DNA of 64,000 bases from Bacteroidaceae bacterium (GTDB lineage Bacteria; Bacteroidota; Bacteroidia; Bacteroidales; Bacteroidaceae): positions 1 through 64,000 of the forward strand of contig JAGCLA010000023.1 of assembly GCA_017647225.1 (NCBI GenBank). Direction: 5' to 3'. The position numbers were made by a program, and so were the translations under genes. Each line of letters starts with the position of its first letter. Within the stretch, counting starts at the first letter, position 1. The notes under the pieces were generated by a model. It saw only the letters and a program-made list of their open reading frames with translations. It had not been told where the DNA came from and did no database searches. Of the stretch, positions 1 through 9,031 are shown in pieces.

Positions 1-1
1 A

Positions 2-550
2 AATGACAAGCATCATACACTCCTTTCTCGTCGTTTTGATAGAACAGAGGATGGCAAACGAATTCATTTTGCATCTGCAATGACACTGCTCGGGTTAAAT
101 GATGGCGACAACGCTACAACAGGACACGGATATATTGACATTGTTGATTTTATCATAAGCGGTTGTACCGATGTTGATGCGAACTTGCGAGAGTTGTTCC
201 GTCGAGTTGCGTTCAATATATGTGTCGGCAATAGCGACGACCATTTCCGCAACCACGGTTTTCTGCTCACTGCAAAAGGTTGGACCCTTTCGCCTGCATA
301 CGATATGAATCCAACGCTGAATGACCATCAAAGTTTGCTAATTAACAGCAAAACCAACAAAGCCGACCTATCAATTTTGCTCAACTCGTGCGATGAGTAT
401 ATGCTCACCTCAGAGGTTGCCATGGGCATAATCAACGAGGTTGTAACAGCTGTTAAGGATTGGCGAATATTAGCAAATAGATTAGGTATCACCAAACGAG
501 AAATGAGTTTGTTTGAAGGTGTGTTAGATAATAGGATAGATGCTAATTGA
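2..550 (+). CDS. HipA-like serine/threonine kinase, C-terminal part (5' end outside window)
   Basis: The reading frame is open from the first bases, so only the C-terminal catalytic half is present. The visible part has the HipA_C pattern: an RRFDR segment, IHFASAMTLLG, the kinase catalytic loop NSDDHFRNHGF, then a WTLSPAYDMNP segment that fits the metal-binding Asp region. HipA proteins are the kinase toxins of HipBA toxin-antitoxin modules and phosphorylate targets such as glutamyl-tRNA synthetase; in Bacteroidetes many are split into separate N- and C-terminal genes. A partner antitoxin would lie upstream, outside the window. A Met at position 80 is an internal residue, not the start. The family is clear; whether this is a full-length or split HipA cannot be told. 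Confidence 0.85.
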   Translation, partial: NDKHHTLLSRRFDRTEDGKRIHFASAMTLLGLNDGDNATTGHGYIDIVDFIISGCTDVDANLRELFRRVAFNICVGNSDDHFRNHGFLLTAKGWTLSPAYDMNPTLNDHQSLLINSKTNKADLSILLNSCDEYMLTSEVAMGIINEVVTAVKDWRILANRLGITKREMSLFEGVLDNRIDAN

Positions 551-601
551 TAGCCTTCAATATAGCATCTTTTAGTATATTTTACATCTACCAAAGTACA
601 T

Positions 602-1978
602 ATGATAACGATATATCTAGATAAACAAGTCTTTAGTCATTTATTTAATGCAAGAGAGGAAAAGTATTCGCTCTTACGTGATAAGATATTATCTCATAAG
701 GACGAATTTATCTTCTTTTATTCAAATGCGCATTTATTTGATTTGCAAGATGATAAAACCGACATTAAATATGCAGAAATGGAGTTTATGCAATCTATTG
801 TTGATGGGAATAGATTAATCTATGAGTTTCCTAGACAAGAAGTGATGAAACAATCTCCACGTGAAGCCTTTGAAACTGTTGGTAAGGTAGGAGATTTTTC
901 ATGGCTTGACAATTTTGATGTTTCTCAACTAACAGATGAACAACTGAATGCAATAAATAACATTGTTGATATTAGCATTAAGGATTTAAAAGGTGAACTG
1001 GATTTTAACTGGTTGACAAATAGAATACCGATTTCGGCAAATGAGTTGCAAGTAGATGTGCCAATTTTTAAATCTCTAATGAATTTTATAGCATATAATT
1101 TTTACGAAAATAAGAATGCTTATAAACAGGTACGAGATAATACTATAGCGAGATATAACCCTAAGGAGATTAAAGCGAATGGAGAAGATGTATTCAATGA
1201 GCAATTGTCATCGTCGCCACTAGGATTGTCGTTTATAGAGACAATTAAAGCAACTTTGGCTCAAACAGGCTTGTCTTCTTCAGATTCAGCAATTGTCTAT
1301 TATATGTCTTATATGTTACTTGATTTATTCGGAGTGAATAAAGAAGCTCGAAAGAAAGTTAAGTTTCAAAATATGCAAGCAGATTGCTGTCATAGTTTTT
1401 TCGGCTCTTATTGTGATTGCATAGTCAGTGATGATGAAGGACTACGCCTCAAAAGTAAAACATTATATAAGTTGTTTAATTTTGGCACCAAGGTGTATTC
1501 AATAGATGAGTTCATCGAAAGATTCGATGAGGCAATTAATAATAACAAGAAATCTGGTCGTAAATATTTTGATGAAATTTTTAACGATTATATTGCAAGA
1601 CAAATACTAAGAACAGAAATAACACCAGAGCATACTTTAACTTATTTGAATACATCTAATAAATTCTTCGGATACTTTAATTGTATGATAGAAAGAAAAT
1701 CAGACAATGAAACGGTTATAATTCTTCATAAGAATAACGATTTAAATCAGCCTATGCTTGTCAGAGAAATAGAAATCATAGTCAACAGGGTGGTTAAAGT
1801 ATTTAATGATATGGGGGCAAATTTTACATTATTTGATGAAGCAGTGGAACTTCCTCAATTGAAGGCTGATAACTGGAATAGAATATTAGTACTAAATGAT
1901 GCGGATATTTGCTTAACCAAATTCAAAGAGACTCCAAAGCTATGCTTATGGATTAAGTTGAAACAGCCAATAATATAA
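602..1978 (+). CDS. Protein of unknown function with PIN-like nuclease features
   Basis: A 458-residue soluble protein that I cannot assign to a named family. It starts MITIYLDKQVFSHL, a hydrophobic strand ending in an Asp, followed at about residues 38-50 by a FIFFYSNAHLFDL segment. Near residues 270-305 it has CDCIVSDDEGLRLKSK and then TKVYSIDEFI. The early Asp and the late SDD...L..K segment followed by a strand are what PIN-like RNases show, so a PIN-like nuclease core with a long helical insertion is plausible but unproven. The gene lies 51 bp after the HipA fragment and 580 bp before the integrase. Its A+T-rich base use matches the accessory DNA. It could be a stand-alone toxin or a defence effector. 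Confidence 0.6.
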   Translation: MITIYLDKQVFSHLFNAREEKYSLLRDKILSHKDEFIFFYSNAHLFDLQDDKTDIKYAEMEFMQSIVDGNRLIYEFPRQEVMKQSPREAFETVGKVGDFSWLDNFDVSQLTDEQLNAINNIVDISIKDLKGELDFNWLTNRIPISANELQVDVPIFKSLMNFIAYNFYENKNAYKQVRDNTIARYNPKEIKANGEDVFNEQLSSSPLGLSFIETIKATLAQTGLSSSDSAIVYYMSYMLLDLFGVNKEARKKVKFQNMQADCCHSFFGSYCDCIVSDDEGLRLKSKTLYKLFNFGTKVYSIDEFIERFDEAINNNKKSGRKYFDEIFNDYIARQILRTEITPEHTLTYLNTSNKFFGYFNCMIERKSDNETVIILHKNNDLNQPMLVREIEIIVNRVVKVFNDMGANFTLFDEAVELPQLKADNWNRILVLNDADICLTKFKETPKLCLWIKLKQPII

Positions 1979-2166
1979 CATTCAAATATGTAAGGTGAGG
2001 ATTCCGAACTGAGGTGTAGCAAAATTTTAGTGCATCCGCTTGTATTTCAAAATAAAGCAGTAACTTCGCATCAAAGTAGGAACTCAACTCTGCGAGACAC
2101 TGCAAAATGGTTCAGAATTTAGGTGGAGCAATAGCGGGAGATTACGTTTGTTGCTATTCTTTAACG

Positions 2167-2174
2167 CAAAGATA
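2167..2174 (-). promoter_or_regulatory. Orphan leftward -7 promoter box
   Basis: On the minus strand this reads TATCTTTG, a perfect match to the Bacteroidetes TAnnTTTG -7 element. No minus-strand gene follows for more than 2 kb. It may be the remnant of a promoter separated from its gene by the insertion, drive a small RNA, or be chance. Confidence 0.3.
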
Positions 2175-2205
2175 TAGAGCCATTTAGAAATGAAACTCAT
2201 TTTCC

Positions 2206-2220
2206 GGTGGCACCACTTGA
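2206..2220. repeat. Left copy of 15-bp direct repeat, candidate attL
   Basis: GGTGGCACCACTTGA occurs here and again, identical and in the same orientation, at 12295-12309. The two copies bracket the tyrosine recombinase and its cargo, which is the arrangement expected of attL and attR. The core is partly palindromic (GGTG/CACC). No tRNA gene was recognised at either copy. Confidence 0.5.
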
Positions 2221-2262
2221 AAAACTCCCAAAACGTTCTAAAACAACGATTTGGGAGTTTTT
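2221..2262 (+). terminator. Rho-independent terminator next to candidate attL
   Basis: The arms AAAACTCCCAAA and TTTGGGAGTTTT are separated by a short loop and followed by a T-rich run. It starts immediately after the direct repeat and would insulate the element from rightward transcription entering from the host side. Confidence 0.75.
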
Positions 2263-2409
2263 CTTTTGTCAAAAATCGGCACTTTGGATGCAAAATAAAG
2301 CAGTTTAGTGTGTTATTCATGGACATTTTTTGGATCCCTCAAAAATGCACACTAATTGCATCATATTTCGCTATTTTTCAATATCTTACAGCGATTTCAA
2401 CTACCCATT

Positions 2410-2434
2410 ACCCGGCGATTTTGTCGGGTATTTT
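2410..2434 (+). terminator. Weak hairpin with T-run in integrase leader
   Basis: ACCCGGC and GTCGGGT pair with one mismatch around a 6-base loop and are followed by ATTTT. It lies about 125 bp before the integrase start, so it may attenuate integrase transcription. The stem is short and the call is tentative. Confidence 0.35.
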
Positions 2435-2559
2435 CGTCTATTCGTGTCCATTTTTGTGTACACAAGAAATTTTTCACTTTCTCTCAACCCAATTTTCATA
2501 ACTTCTCCCTATTCTTTCAAAGAGCCACTATTTACAGCGGCTACTAAACTTACAGAACT

Positions 2560-3792
2560 ATGCAAAAGAGCACATTTTCAGTTAATTTCTTTGTGCGCCG
2601 CACGCGACAAGGAAAGAATGGCGAAACACCAATCATTATGCGTATCACCGTAAATGGTAGATACGCCGAACTCAGCACACAACGCCGAGTACTTGTTGAG
2701 CAGTGGAGCCAGAGTCGTTGCTGCGCCACGGGCAAGACCGCTGTGACATTGGAGATAAATCGCCACCTCGACAATCTGCGTAGCAAGGCGAGCGAGGCAC
2801 ATCAGAACTTCCTTGCCGAAGATGGCTATGTAGAGCCACTTACTATTAAAGAGTTCTTAATGGACAGACACTACCGCAATCGTCTATTCTTTGAGGTCTT
2901 CGAAAAGCATAATGCAAAGATGCATACGCTTATCGGCAAGGAGTACGACCGCACAACCTACCACCGTTATATGCTATGTCTGCGCTACTTCCGAGAGATG
3001 ATGGCAACCAAAACAAAGGCTGCTGATTTCCCAATCAAAAACCTCAACCACGAGCTAGTCCGTAGTTTTGAGCACTTCCTGAAAACCAAGAAAAGAGTAT
3101 CGCAAAATACGATGATTCGCTATATGAACTGCTTGAAGAAGGTTACAAACCTTGCGCTCGCCAACGGTTGGATAATCGCCAACCCCTTTGGTGGCATTAA
3201 GTACGCCGAGAAGAAGGTGATGCGCGAATATTTGACGATGTCCGAAGTAAATCGCCTACGCGAGAAGGTGTTTGATATTCCGCGCCTCGATATGGTTAGA
3301 GATATTTTTCTATTCTGCTGCTACACAGGGCTTGCCTATATTGATGTACATAACCTCCGACCCGAGAATATCACCGAGGATGCGAATGGTCGTAAGTGGA
3401 TACACAAACAGCGAGAGAAGACCGATGTGGAGTTTTATGTGCCGTTGCTTGACCTTCCGTTGCAGATAATCGAGAAATACAAGAATCATCCGCTGTGCAA
3501 GTTGCGTGGAACGGTACTGCCCGTCTATGCCAATCAGAAGATGAATTCCTATTTGAAAGAGATTGCGGACTTCTGCGGGATAAAGAAGCACCTGACCATG
3601 CACATTGCCCGCTACACTTTTGCAACAACCATTACACTGGCAAACGACGTAAAACTCGAAAATGTATCGAAAATACTCGGTCACACCTCAACTCGAATGA
3701 CCCAGCACTACGCCCACGTGATGAACGAAACCCTCGCAAGGGAGATGGATAAGATTGCAAGTATTGTGGATATTTCTCCTCAAACGAAGTAA
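2560..3792 (+). CDS. Tyrosine recombinase / integrase of Bacteroidetes mobile element
   Basis: A 410-residue integrase with the usual order: N-terminal Arm-type DNA-binding domain (about residues 1-90), SAM-like core-binding domain (about 100-205) and catalytic domain (about 225-400). Visible catalytic residues are H348 and R351 (MHIARYTF), H375 (LGHTS) and the nucleophile Y384 (QHYAHV). The first catalytic Arg, normally in a TGLR-type segment, is replaced: the protein has TGLAYIDV, as in the IntDOT group of CTnDOT-like elements. It would excise and integrate the surrounding element by site-specific strand exchange. It sits about 340 bp inside the candidate left attachment repeat, reads inward, and has more balanced base use than the A+T-rich restriction genes that follow. 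Confidence 0.93.
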   Translation: MQKSTFSVNFFVRRTRQGKNGETPIIMRITVNGRYAELSTQRRVLVEQWSQSRCCATGKTAVTLEINRHLDNLRSKASEAHQNFLAEDGYVEPLTIKEFLMDRHYRNRLFFEVFEKHNAKMHTLIGKEYDRTTYHRYMLCLRYFREMMATKTKAADFPIKNLNHELVRSFEHFLKTKKRVSQNTMIRYMNCLKKVTNLALANGWIIANPFGGIKYAEKKVMREYLTMSEVNRLREKVFDIPRLDMVRDIFLFCCYTGLAYIDVHNLRPENITEDANGRKWIHKQREKTDVEFYVPLLDLPLQIIEKYKNHPLCKLRGTVLPVYANQKMNSYLKEIADFCGIKKHLTMHIARYTFATTITLANDVKLENVSKILGHTSTRMTQHYAHVMNETLAREMDKIASIVDISPQTK

Positions 3793-3829
3793 GTGTTAGA
3801 TGACATTTGTGGCTTTTGCCTGATAAAAC

Positions 3830-3860
3830 TTGCATATTTGAAAGATAGTTCTTATATTTG
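3830..3860 (+). promoter_or_regulatory. Bacteroidetes-type promoter for the restriction-modification genes
   Basis: A TTG at 3830-3832 and a perfect -7 box TATATTTG at 3853-3860 are 20 bases apart, which fits the -33/-7 spacing of Bacteroidetes sigma-ABfr promoters. It lies 17 bases before the start of the small regulator gene at 3878 and would transcribe the regulator and both methyltransferases. Confidence 0.6.
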
Positions 3861-3877
3861 CATTAAATCTTTCACAT

Positions 3878-4123
3878 ATGACAGATAAACAGAAGATAGG
3901 CAGGGATCTAAAAAGATACCTAAAGTCGGAAATGGTAAAGCGAGGTATAAGCGGAGAAGACTTGGCGGAATTGCTTAGTCAGAGTGGCAGTGAATATTCT
4001 CGTTCAAGTATATATAGCAAGATGAGCCGAGGTACTTTTAGCGCAACTTTTTTTGTCCAAAGTCTCTTGGCTATCGGTTGTGATAACATAAATATCAACG
4101 ACATCGTATCCAATGAAAAATAG
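3878..4123 (+). CDS. Small DUF6471-like HTH regulator
   Basis: An 81-residue protein with a helix-turn-helix character: LKSEMVKRGISGEDLAELL followed by SRSSIYSKMSRGTFSATFF. The RGTFSATFF...L.AIG ending is what I associate with DUF6471, a small domain common in prophages and defence islands and presumed to bind DNA. Its last 11 bases overlap the start of the first methyltransferase, so the two are translationally coupled. By position it could act as a controller protein of the restriction-modification system, delaying or balancing its expression; this role is inferred from context only. Confidence 0.7.
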   Translation: MTDKQKIGRDLKRYLKSEMVKRGISGEDLAELLSQSGSEYSRSSIYSKMSRGTFSATFFVQSLLAIGCDNININDIVSNEK

Positions 4124-6668
4124 TATAAGAAAGATTTCGCAACTGCTATTAGATGCAATGAACGAACAGGTTTCGCTGGAATTTATTCGCAGAGTTAGTT
4201 CGTTTGTTTCCATTATGTGTTTTAGCTTATATTTGAATAGAGGTAATAGGCGCTTGATGCATGCGAGTGGTATAATTAATGCTTGCGAATGGATACCAAA
4301 GGATTTGCTATCTGACTATCAACACATTGAGGGTTTGCTTAGTAAAGATGTTTCTGAATCCATCTTGCAATTGGTTGGGCAGATCTGTGAAAACTGCAAT
4401 TATGACAAGAATATAATTTCTTGGGTATATCAGTATCTGAAAAAAGACATTGCTAGTGTTGCGTATGGTAAAATAGGCAAGAACAGCAATAAGTTGGAAG
4501 GGGATGACATCCTGGTTACAACGCAGTTCTTTACCGATGATTATATGGTCGAGTTTCTTGTAGACAAGGCTTTTCAGGAGAATTATCAATGTATCGACAA
4601 GGTTGTTTTGGTAGATCCAGCCTGCGGAGGTGGAAACTTTTTAACATATGCATTTGAGAAATTCTATAAATGGTATACTGTCAATACTAAACTTGATGCA
4701 AACGAAATAGTAGACACAATTTTAGCCAAACATCTTGTTGGATATGATTTAGATGTGCATTTGGCTAAGATAACAGCATTGTCACTGTATGCTATGGCAT
4801 ATAGCAAAACGGCAGATGTAAATGCGCATGTTTATGTTTTTGGTGGAGGCAATGATGCTTTAGGTTATCTTGGACACAAAATACAATCTACGAGAGTAGG
4901 AAGTGTAGATTACAATAACTTCATAAGTCGTGCATATAAAAATGACATGCATATAGTTTATGCTACAAATCCCCCATTTATGGGAGCTAGAGATATGTCT
5001 AAGGAGCTTAAATCGTATTTGAGAGAGCTGTACCCAAGTAGCAAGAGTGATTTATGTGTAGCTTTTTTGCTGAAAATGTTACGAGAACTACGCGAGGGTG
5101 ATATGATTGCTACTGTATCTCAAAATGGATGGTTAAATCTCTCCTCTCTAAAACACTTTAGGGAAGAGTTGTTGGAACATTATTGTATATATGATTGCGT
5201 GGATTTGGGGAGCAATGCATTTGCTGAAATTAATGGAGAAAAAACCAATATTGTATTATGCACATTCGGTTTAAAATGTGATAAAAGGACCAGTAATTTT
5301 TACAACCTAAAGGGTATCACTTTAAAAGACAAGATGAGCAAGATTAGAACGTCTAATATTATTGCGATTCCGATTAATTGCGATTCATTTAGACAAAATA
5401 GTTCATCTGAAATTTGCTATGAACTAGAGGAAGGCTTTGCACATCTAAAGGACCTCCCAGAATATGGTAGTTTTGCAAGATGTATGCAGGGATCATCTAC
5501 TGGCGATAACAACACCTTTGTCAAGTATTTATGGGAGAGGGTTGATGCCCCAGAAGACTGGCGTCCTGTTAGCAAAGGCGGTGGTTATAGCAAATGGCAT
5601 GGTTTAAATTATTACAAGGTAAGATGGGGTAAAAATGCCGAACTGATAAAAAATAATCCAGGTAGTGCTGTTCGCAATGTTGACCAAATTGAATATACCG
5701 ATTTCGTCTATAGCGATACTGGAACTTTGGGACTTAATGTGCGCAATCTCGAGCCAAAGCAGGTATTTATTGCCTCAGGACCGGGTATCATTGCTCATAC
5801 AGGTAAAAAGCTATGCCATATTGGATTTCTTAATTCTAAAATTGCAACCTTTTTACTAAAAGCACGTAACCCTAAATTTACTATTAGTGCAGGATATATC
5901 AGCAGCTTGCCGATACCAAGTAAAATACTATCTTCTGCTACTATTGAATCATTAGTGAAGAGATGCATGGAGCAAAAAGCAACTTATTTATCGTGCAAAC
6001 TCCCTAATTCTGAGTTTAGGTATGATAACTATGCTCTAATTAATGATGTAAAGACTTATGTCTCAGATTGCGTTTTAAAGGACATGCTTAATGATTATAA
6101 TAGATTTAGAGCAGAACGAGATATTGACACTATAATTATTAGAGCGTATAATTTCTCGCTAGGAACTCGCAAGCAAATAGAAGCTATAACAGGTAGAAAA
6201 ATAGTTCATAGCAGACGTCGTGTTAGCGTGTCAGATATAGATCGCATTCTTTCTATTACGCTGAATGAAAATTGCCAATTTCAGAGCCGCAAAATCAATG
6301 GCTTTGTAGTTGGTAGCGAAAGTGTAATAGAATATATTAGTCACGAACTAAAAATGTCTCCAAAGATGGTTTACGATACCATTGTAAACAATATAGAAGA
6401 ACTGGCTTTAACGAAGGAGTTATATAAACGAGATTTAGTACATAAAATCATATTACGGTTATTAAACATAGACATACGATGTGTCAATAATATAAAAGTT
6501 GATATTGACACCTTGAATGCTGACTTCAAAGAGAAATATGCAATTGTATATAATGAGTGTGCTGTGTCAAAATCAATGATAATTGATATTATATTACAAC
6601 ACCACACAAGATGCTTTATGAATAAACCAATAATAACAATTGAGGGTAGTAACATCATATCACTATAA
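4113..6668 (+). CDS. N6-adenine DNA methyltransferase, first of a pair
   Basis: An 851-residue gamma-class adenine methyltransferase. The SAM-binding motif I is DPACGGGNFL (residues 168-177), the acidic motif that follows is HLVGYDLDVH, and the catalytic motif IV is NPPF (286-289). The order I then IV with NPP[FYW] means transfer to the amino group of adenine. The TTQFFTDDYMVEFLV segment before motif I and the MGARDMSKELK segment after motif IV resemble PglX and type IIG methylases. The C-terminal half (about 430-850) would be the target-recognition part. It lacks an evident nuclease domain at the N-terminus and is shorter than typical BREX PglX. It overlaps the regulator gene by 11 bp and ends 2 bp before the second methylase, a tight operon. 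Confidence 0.88.
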   Translation: MKNSIRKISQLLLDAMNEQVSLEFIRRVSSFVSIMCFSLYLNRGNRRLMHASGIINACEWIPKDLLSDYQHIEGLLSKDVSESILQLVGQICENCNYDKNIISWVYQYLKKDIASVAYGKIGKNSNKLEGDDILVTTQFFTDDYMVEFLVDKAFQENYQCIDKVVLVDPACGGGNFLTYAFEKFYKWYTVNTKLDANEIVDTILAKHLVGYDLDVHLAKITALSLYAMAYSKTADVNAHVYVFGGGNDALGYLGHKIQSTRVGSVDYNNFISRAYKNDMHIVYATNPPFMGARDMSKELKSYLRELYPSSKSDLCVAFLLKMLRELREGDMIATVSQNGWLNLSSLKHFREELLEHYCIYDCVDLGSNAFAEINGEKTNIVLCTFGLKCDKRTSNFYNLKGITLKDKMSKIRTSNIIAIPINCDSFRQNSSSEICYELEEGFAHLKDLPEYGSFARCMQGSSTGDNNTFVKYLWERVDAPEDWRPVSKGGGYSKWHGLNYYKVRWGKNAELIKNNPGSAVRNVDQIEYTDFVYSDTGTLGLNVRNLEPKQVFIASGPGIIAHTGKKLCHIGFLNSKIATFLLKARNPKFTISAGYISSLPIPSKILSSATIESLVKRCMEQKATYLSCKLPNSEFRYDNYALINDVKTYVSDCVLKDMLNDYNRFRAERDIDTIIIRAYNFSLGTRKQIEAITGRKIVHSRRRVSVSDIDRILSITLNENCQFQSRKINGFVVGSESVIEYISHELKMSPKMVYDTIVNNIEELALTKELYKRDLVHKIILRLLNIDIRCVNNIKVDIDTLNADFKEKYAIVYNECAVSKSMIIDIILQHHTRCFMNKPIITIEGSNIISL

Positions 6669-6670
6669 TT

Positions 6671-9031
6671 ATGTATAATACAATTACAAATATATACGCA
6701 GATATTCTTGCTGAATACTTATCGGCAACTAAGCTGTATGCCTCTGATGTTGATCCTATTGTTATAAATAGAGCCAAGTTTGATACTAGAGTATTGATTA
6801 TAGCAAGGGTATATGTCCAAAATAAAATAGGCAAACAAGTAAAGACTGATAAGGTCATAAAATGGCTCGAAACTACATTGCAGAAAGACAGCGTATTTGT
6901 TAAGTTAATTAATAAGGTACCATCGAATCTTGTAACTATTGCAGATCGATATATACTGCCTATTAATGATGAAAATTTAGGTGTTATATATGAGAATTTA
7001 TTGGCGATTGAGACCAAAGGATATCATGTTGTTAAGGGTAGATATGACAGGAAAGCTCTAGGCAGTTACTATACCCCAATTGCATTAGCCAAAACTTTAG
7101 TCGAAAAGACCTTGCTGCAGTATGTAAACAACACATCTGTAAAAGCTTTGTTGTCTGCAAAAATAGCTGATTTTTCATGTGGGGCCGGAATTTTCTTAAT
7201 AGAAGCATTAAGGTATATTTCAAAGTTCGCTGATAAATCACAAATTAAACAGTTTGCAAAAAATATTTATGCATATGATGTTGACCCGATTGCTTTAGAG
7301 ATTGCATTATTGGGAGTACTGGATTATATTGAGGATTACTCTTTGTATGGAATGCTTAGCAATAATTTTCAGCATGCAAATTTCCTAATACATTCTAATA
7401 AGTCGCAAAGTGAAAAAATTATTCTTTCGCGAGATGGTTATATCTATCATCCAGAACTGGGATTAAATCCGAGCAAACTTCAGAAGTATGACATTGTTCT
7501 AGGGAATCCTCCATGGGAGAAGATACGAATAGAGGAGAAATCGTTATACCAACAATATATTACAGAAATTACAGATGTCAATTTTAAATTTGATCTGAAA
7601 GACTGCATTAAACGATATAGTAATATAAAAATAGACTCATATACATCTGAGTACTTACACCATTATAATGTGTGTAAAAATCAAATTAAGCATAATCCAT
7701 TCTTTGCGGTTGCAAGCCATGGAGAACTTAATACATGCACATTGTTTACCTATGCAGCGTATCAATTATTATCACAGACTGGCGTTGTCGGATTAGTGGT
7801 AAAAAGTTCCATATTAACTTCCCCTATAAATAGGGACTTTTTTAAGGCCATTAAGCCTCACACTCAATATGTTTATGATTTTATAAACAAAAAGAAGATG
7901 TTTAATATTGACTGCCGAGAGCGTTTTAGTCTCCTTATTCTTAATAATCAAGCCTGTGATTGCATGTCTGTGGGGATGAATATATTGGATGTAGACACCA
8001 TAGATGAGAATATATCTAAATTCTCTCATGACTTATTGGATATGTTAAATCCGGAAACTGGCATGCTTCCCAATATTGACTCGTCGGATGATTTATCTTT
8101 ATTGATTGAAATATACAAGAACAATAAAGTATTTAGAACTGAATATCCCAATGTAAAATTTGGCAGACTTGTTCATCTAACCAATCATCACCAAGACATC
8201 AATAAAGAGAGCATTGATGATAATATACCTGTATATGAAGGAAAGTTTTTTAACATCTTTGACGGAAGATATTCAGGCTTTAATAATATCCCAAAAGCGG
8301 ATCAATATAGAAGTAAAGCGACTTCTAAACCGTTGACGCCTCAGCAGAAAAATGATGGGGTGATTCCTCAGTCAAGATTTTTTATAAAAAAAACAAAGTG
8401 GATAGATTTATCAAAGCAATACGATAGCCCATATATGTTAGCTTGGCGTAGTTTGACATCTGCTAGCAACGCAAGAACGTGCATTGCTACAATATTGCCG
8501 TTTATGCCCGCATCTCAGTCTGTACAATTTTTAACTACAGAGTCAGCAGAGGACTTGCTATATATAGGATGTATATTTAATTCTGTTGTATTTGATTATA
8601 TTGCCAAATGCAAATTGAGTGGTATTGATTTAACACAAACAATAGTTAATCAGATTCCTATTCCATCGTTGAGTAAAGCTCAAAACTATTATATAACAGT
8701 TGAAGGTGTGAAAAATAGCATTGATAAATGGTTGTTCCAAATAGCAAAACTATTGTTAATGGATGATGAACGCCTTAATACGTTATTAAAACCAATTGTA
8801 ATAGAGGCTAATTTCTTGACGACATATACAAGAAAAGAGCTATTTGACATGTTGAATATATTAGCAATTATTTTGTATGACATATCACCTAATCAAATAA
8901 GTGTTATTCTTGCAAAGTTTAAAGATTATTCGTCGGAGAGTCAAATAGCACAATTCACTAAAAAATATACGGAATTACTTAGTAATTCCGTATGCTCTAC
9001 CATTGCCATTTCCTCCGTATGCCCAATCTGA
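6671..9031 (+). CDS. N6-adenine DNA methyltransferase, second of a pair
   Basis: A 786-residue Eco57I-like methyltransferase only distantly similar to its neighbour. It has the YYTP lead-in (residues 133-136), motif I DFSCGAGIFL (167-176), IYAYDVDPIALE, and motif IV NPPW (279-282), so adenine-N6 is the expected target. The region from about 480 contains a GRYSGFNNIPKADQYRSK stretch and probably recognises DNA. Two methylases in one restriction system usually mean an asymmetric recognition site with one enzyme for each strand. Its last 57 bases overlap, tail to tail, the end of the nuclease gene on the other strand, which ties methylase and nuclease transcription together and would allow antisense interference. 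Confidence 0.87.
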   Translation: MYNTITNIYADILAEYLSATKLYASDVDPIVINRAKFDTRVLIIARVYVQNKIGKQVKTDKVIKWLETTLQKDSVFVKLINKVPSNLVTIADRYILPINDENLGVIYENLLAIETKGYHVVKGRYDRKALGSYYTPIALAKTLVEKTLLQYVNNTSVKALLSAKIADFSCGAGIFLIEALRYISKFADKSQIKQFAKNIYAYDVDPIALEIALLGVLDYIEDYSLYGMLSNNFQHANFLIHSNKSQSEKIILSRDGYIYHPELGLNPSKLQKYDIVLGNPPWEKIRIEEKSLYQQYITEITDVNFKFDLKDCIKRYSNIKIDSYTSEYLHHYNVCKNQIKHNPFFAVASHGELNTCTLFTYAAYQLLSQTGVVGLVVKSSILTSPINRDFFKAIKPHTQYVYDFINKKKMFNIDCRERFSLLILNNQACDCMSVGMNILDVDTIDENISKFSHDLLDMLNPETGMLPNIDSSDDLSLLIEIYKNNKVFRTEYPNVKFGRLVHLTNHHQDINKESIDDNIPVYEGKFFNIFDGRYSGFNNIPKADQYRSKATSKPLTPQQKNDGVIPQSRFFIKKTKWIDLSKQYDSPYMLAWRSLTSASNARTCIATILPFMPASQSVQFLTTESAEDLLYIGCIFNSVVFDYIAKCKLSGIDLTQTIVNQIPIPSLSKAQNYYITVEGVKNSIDKWLFQIAKLLLMDDERLNTLLKPIVIEANFLTTYTRKELFDMLNILAIILYDISPNQISVILAKFKDYSSESQIAQFTKKYTELLSNSVCSTIAISSVCPI

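Larger units (their letters stand above)
1979..2559. other. Gene-poor junction between accessory gene and integrase
   Basis: No convincing gene lies in these 580 bases; the short open frames here are low-complexity and have no family signal. The stretch holds a perfect leftward -7 box at 2167-2174 with no gene behind it, the left copy of a 15-bp direct repeat, a strong terminator at 2221-2262, a 14-bp direct repeat CAAAATAAAGCAGT at 2048-2061 and 2291-2304, and a weaker hairpin with a T-run at 2410-2434 ahead of the integrase. I read it as the left end of an integrated element plus the integrase leader. Confidence 0.5.

Noticed and set aside
2206..2220. Attachment site in the 3' end of a tRNA gene
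   Set aside because: The repeat is near a GGTTCA sequence at the right copy, but no cloverleaf could be drawn on either strand at either copy.
2190..2653. Open frames of 60-107 codons between the PIN-like gene and the integrase
   Set aside because: They run through the terminator and repeat region, are rich in Phe/Ile from A+T-rich DNA, show no family signal and overlap the integrase start.
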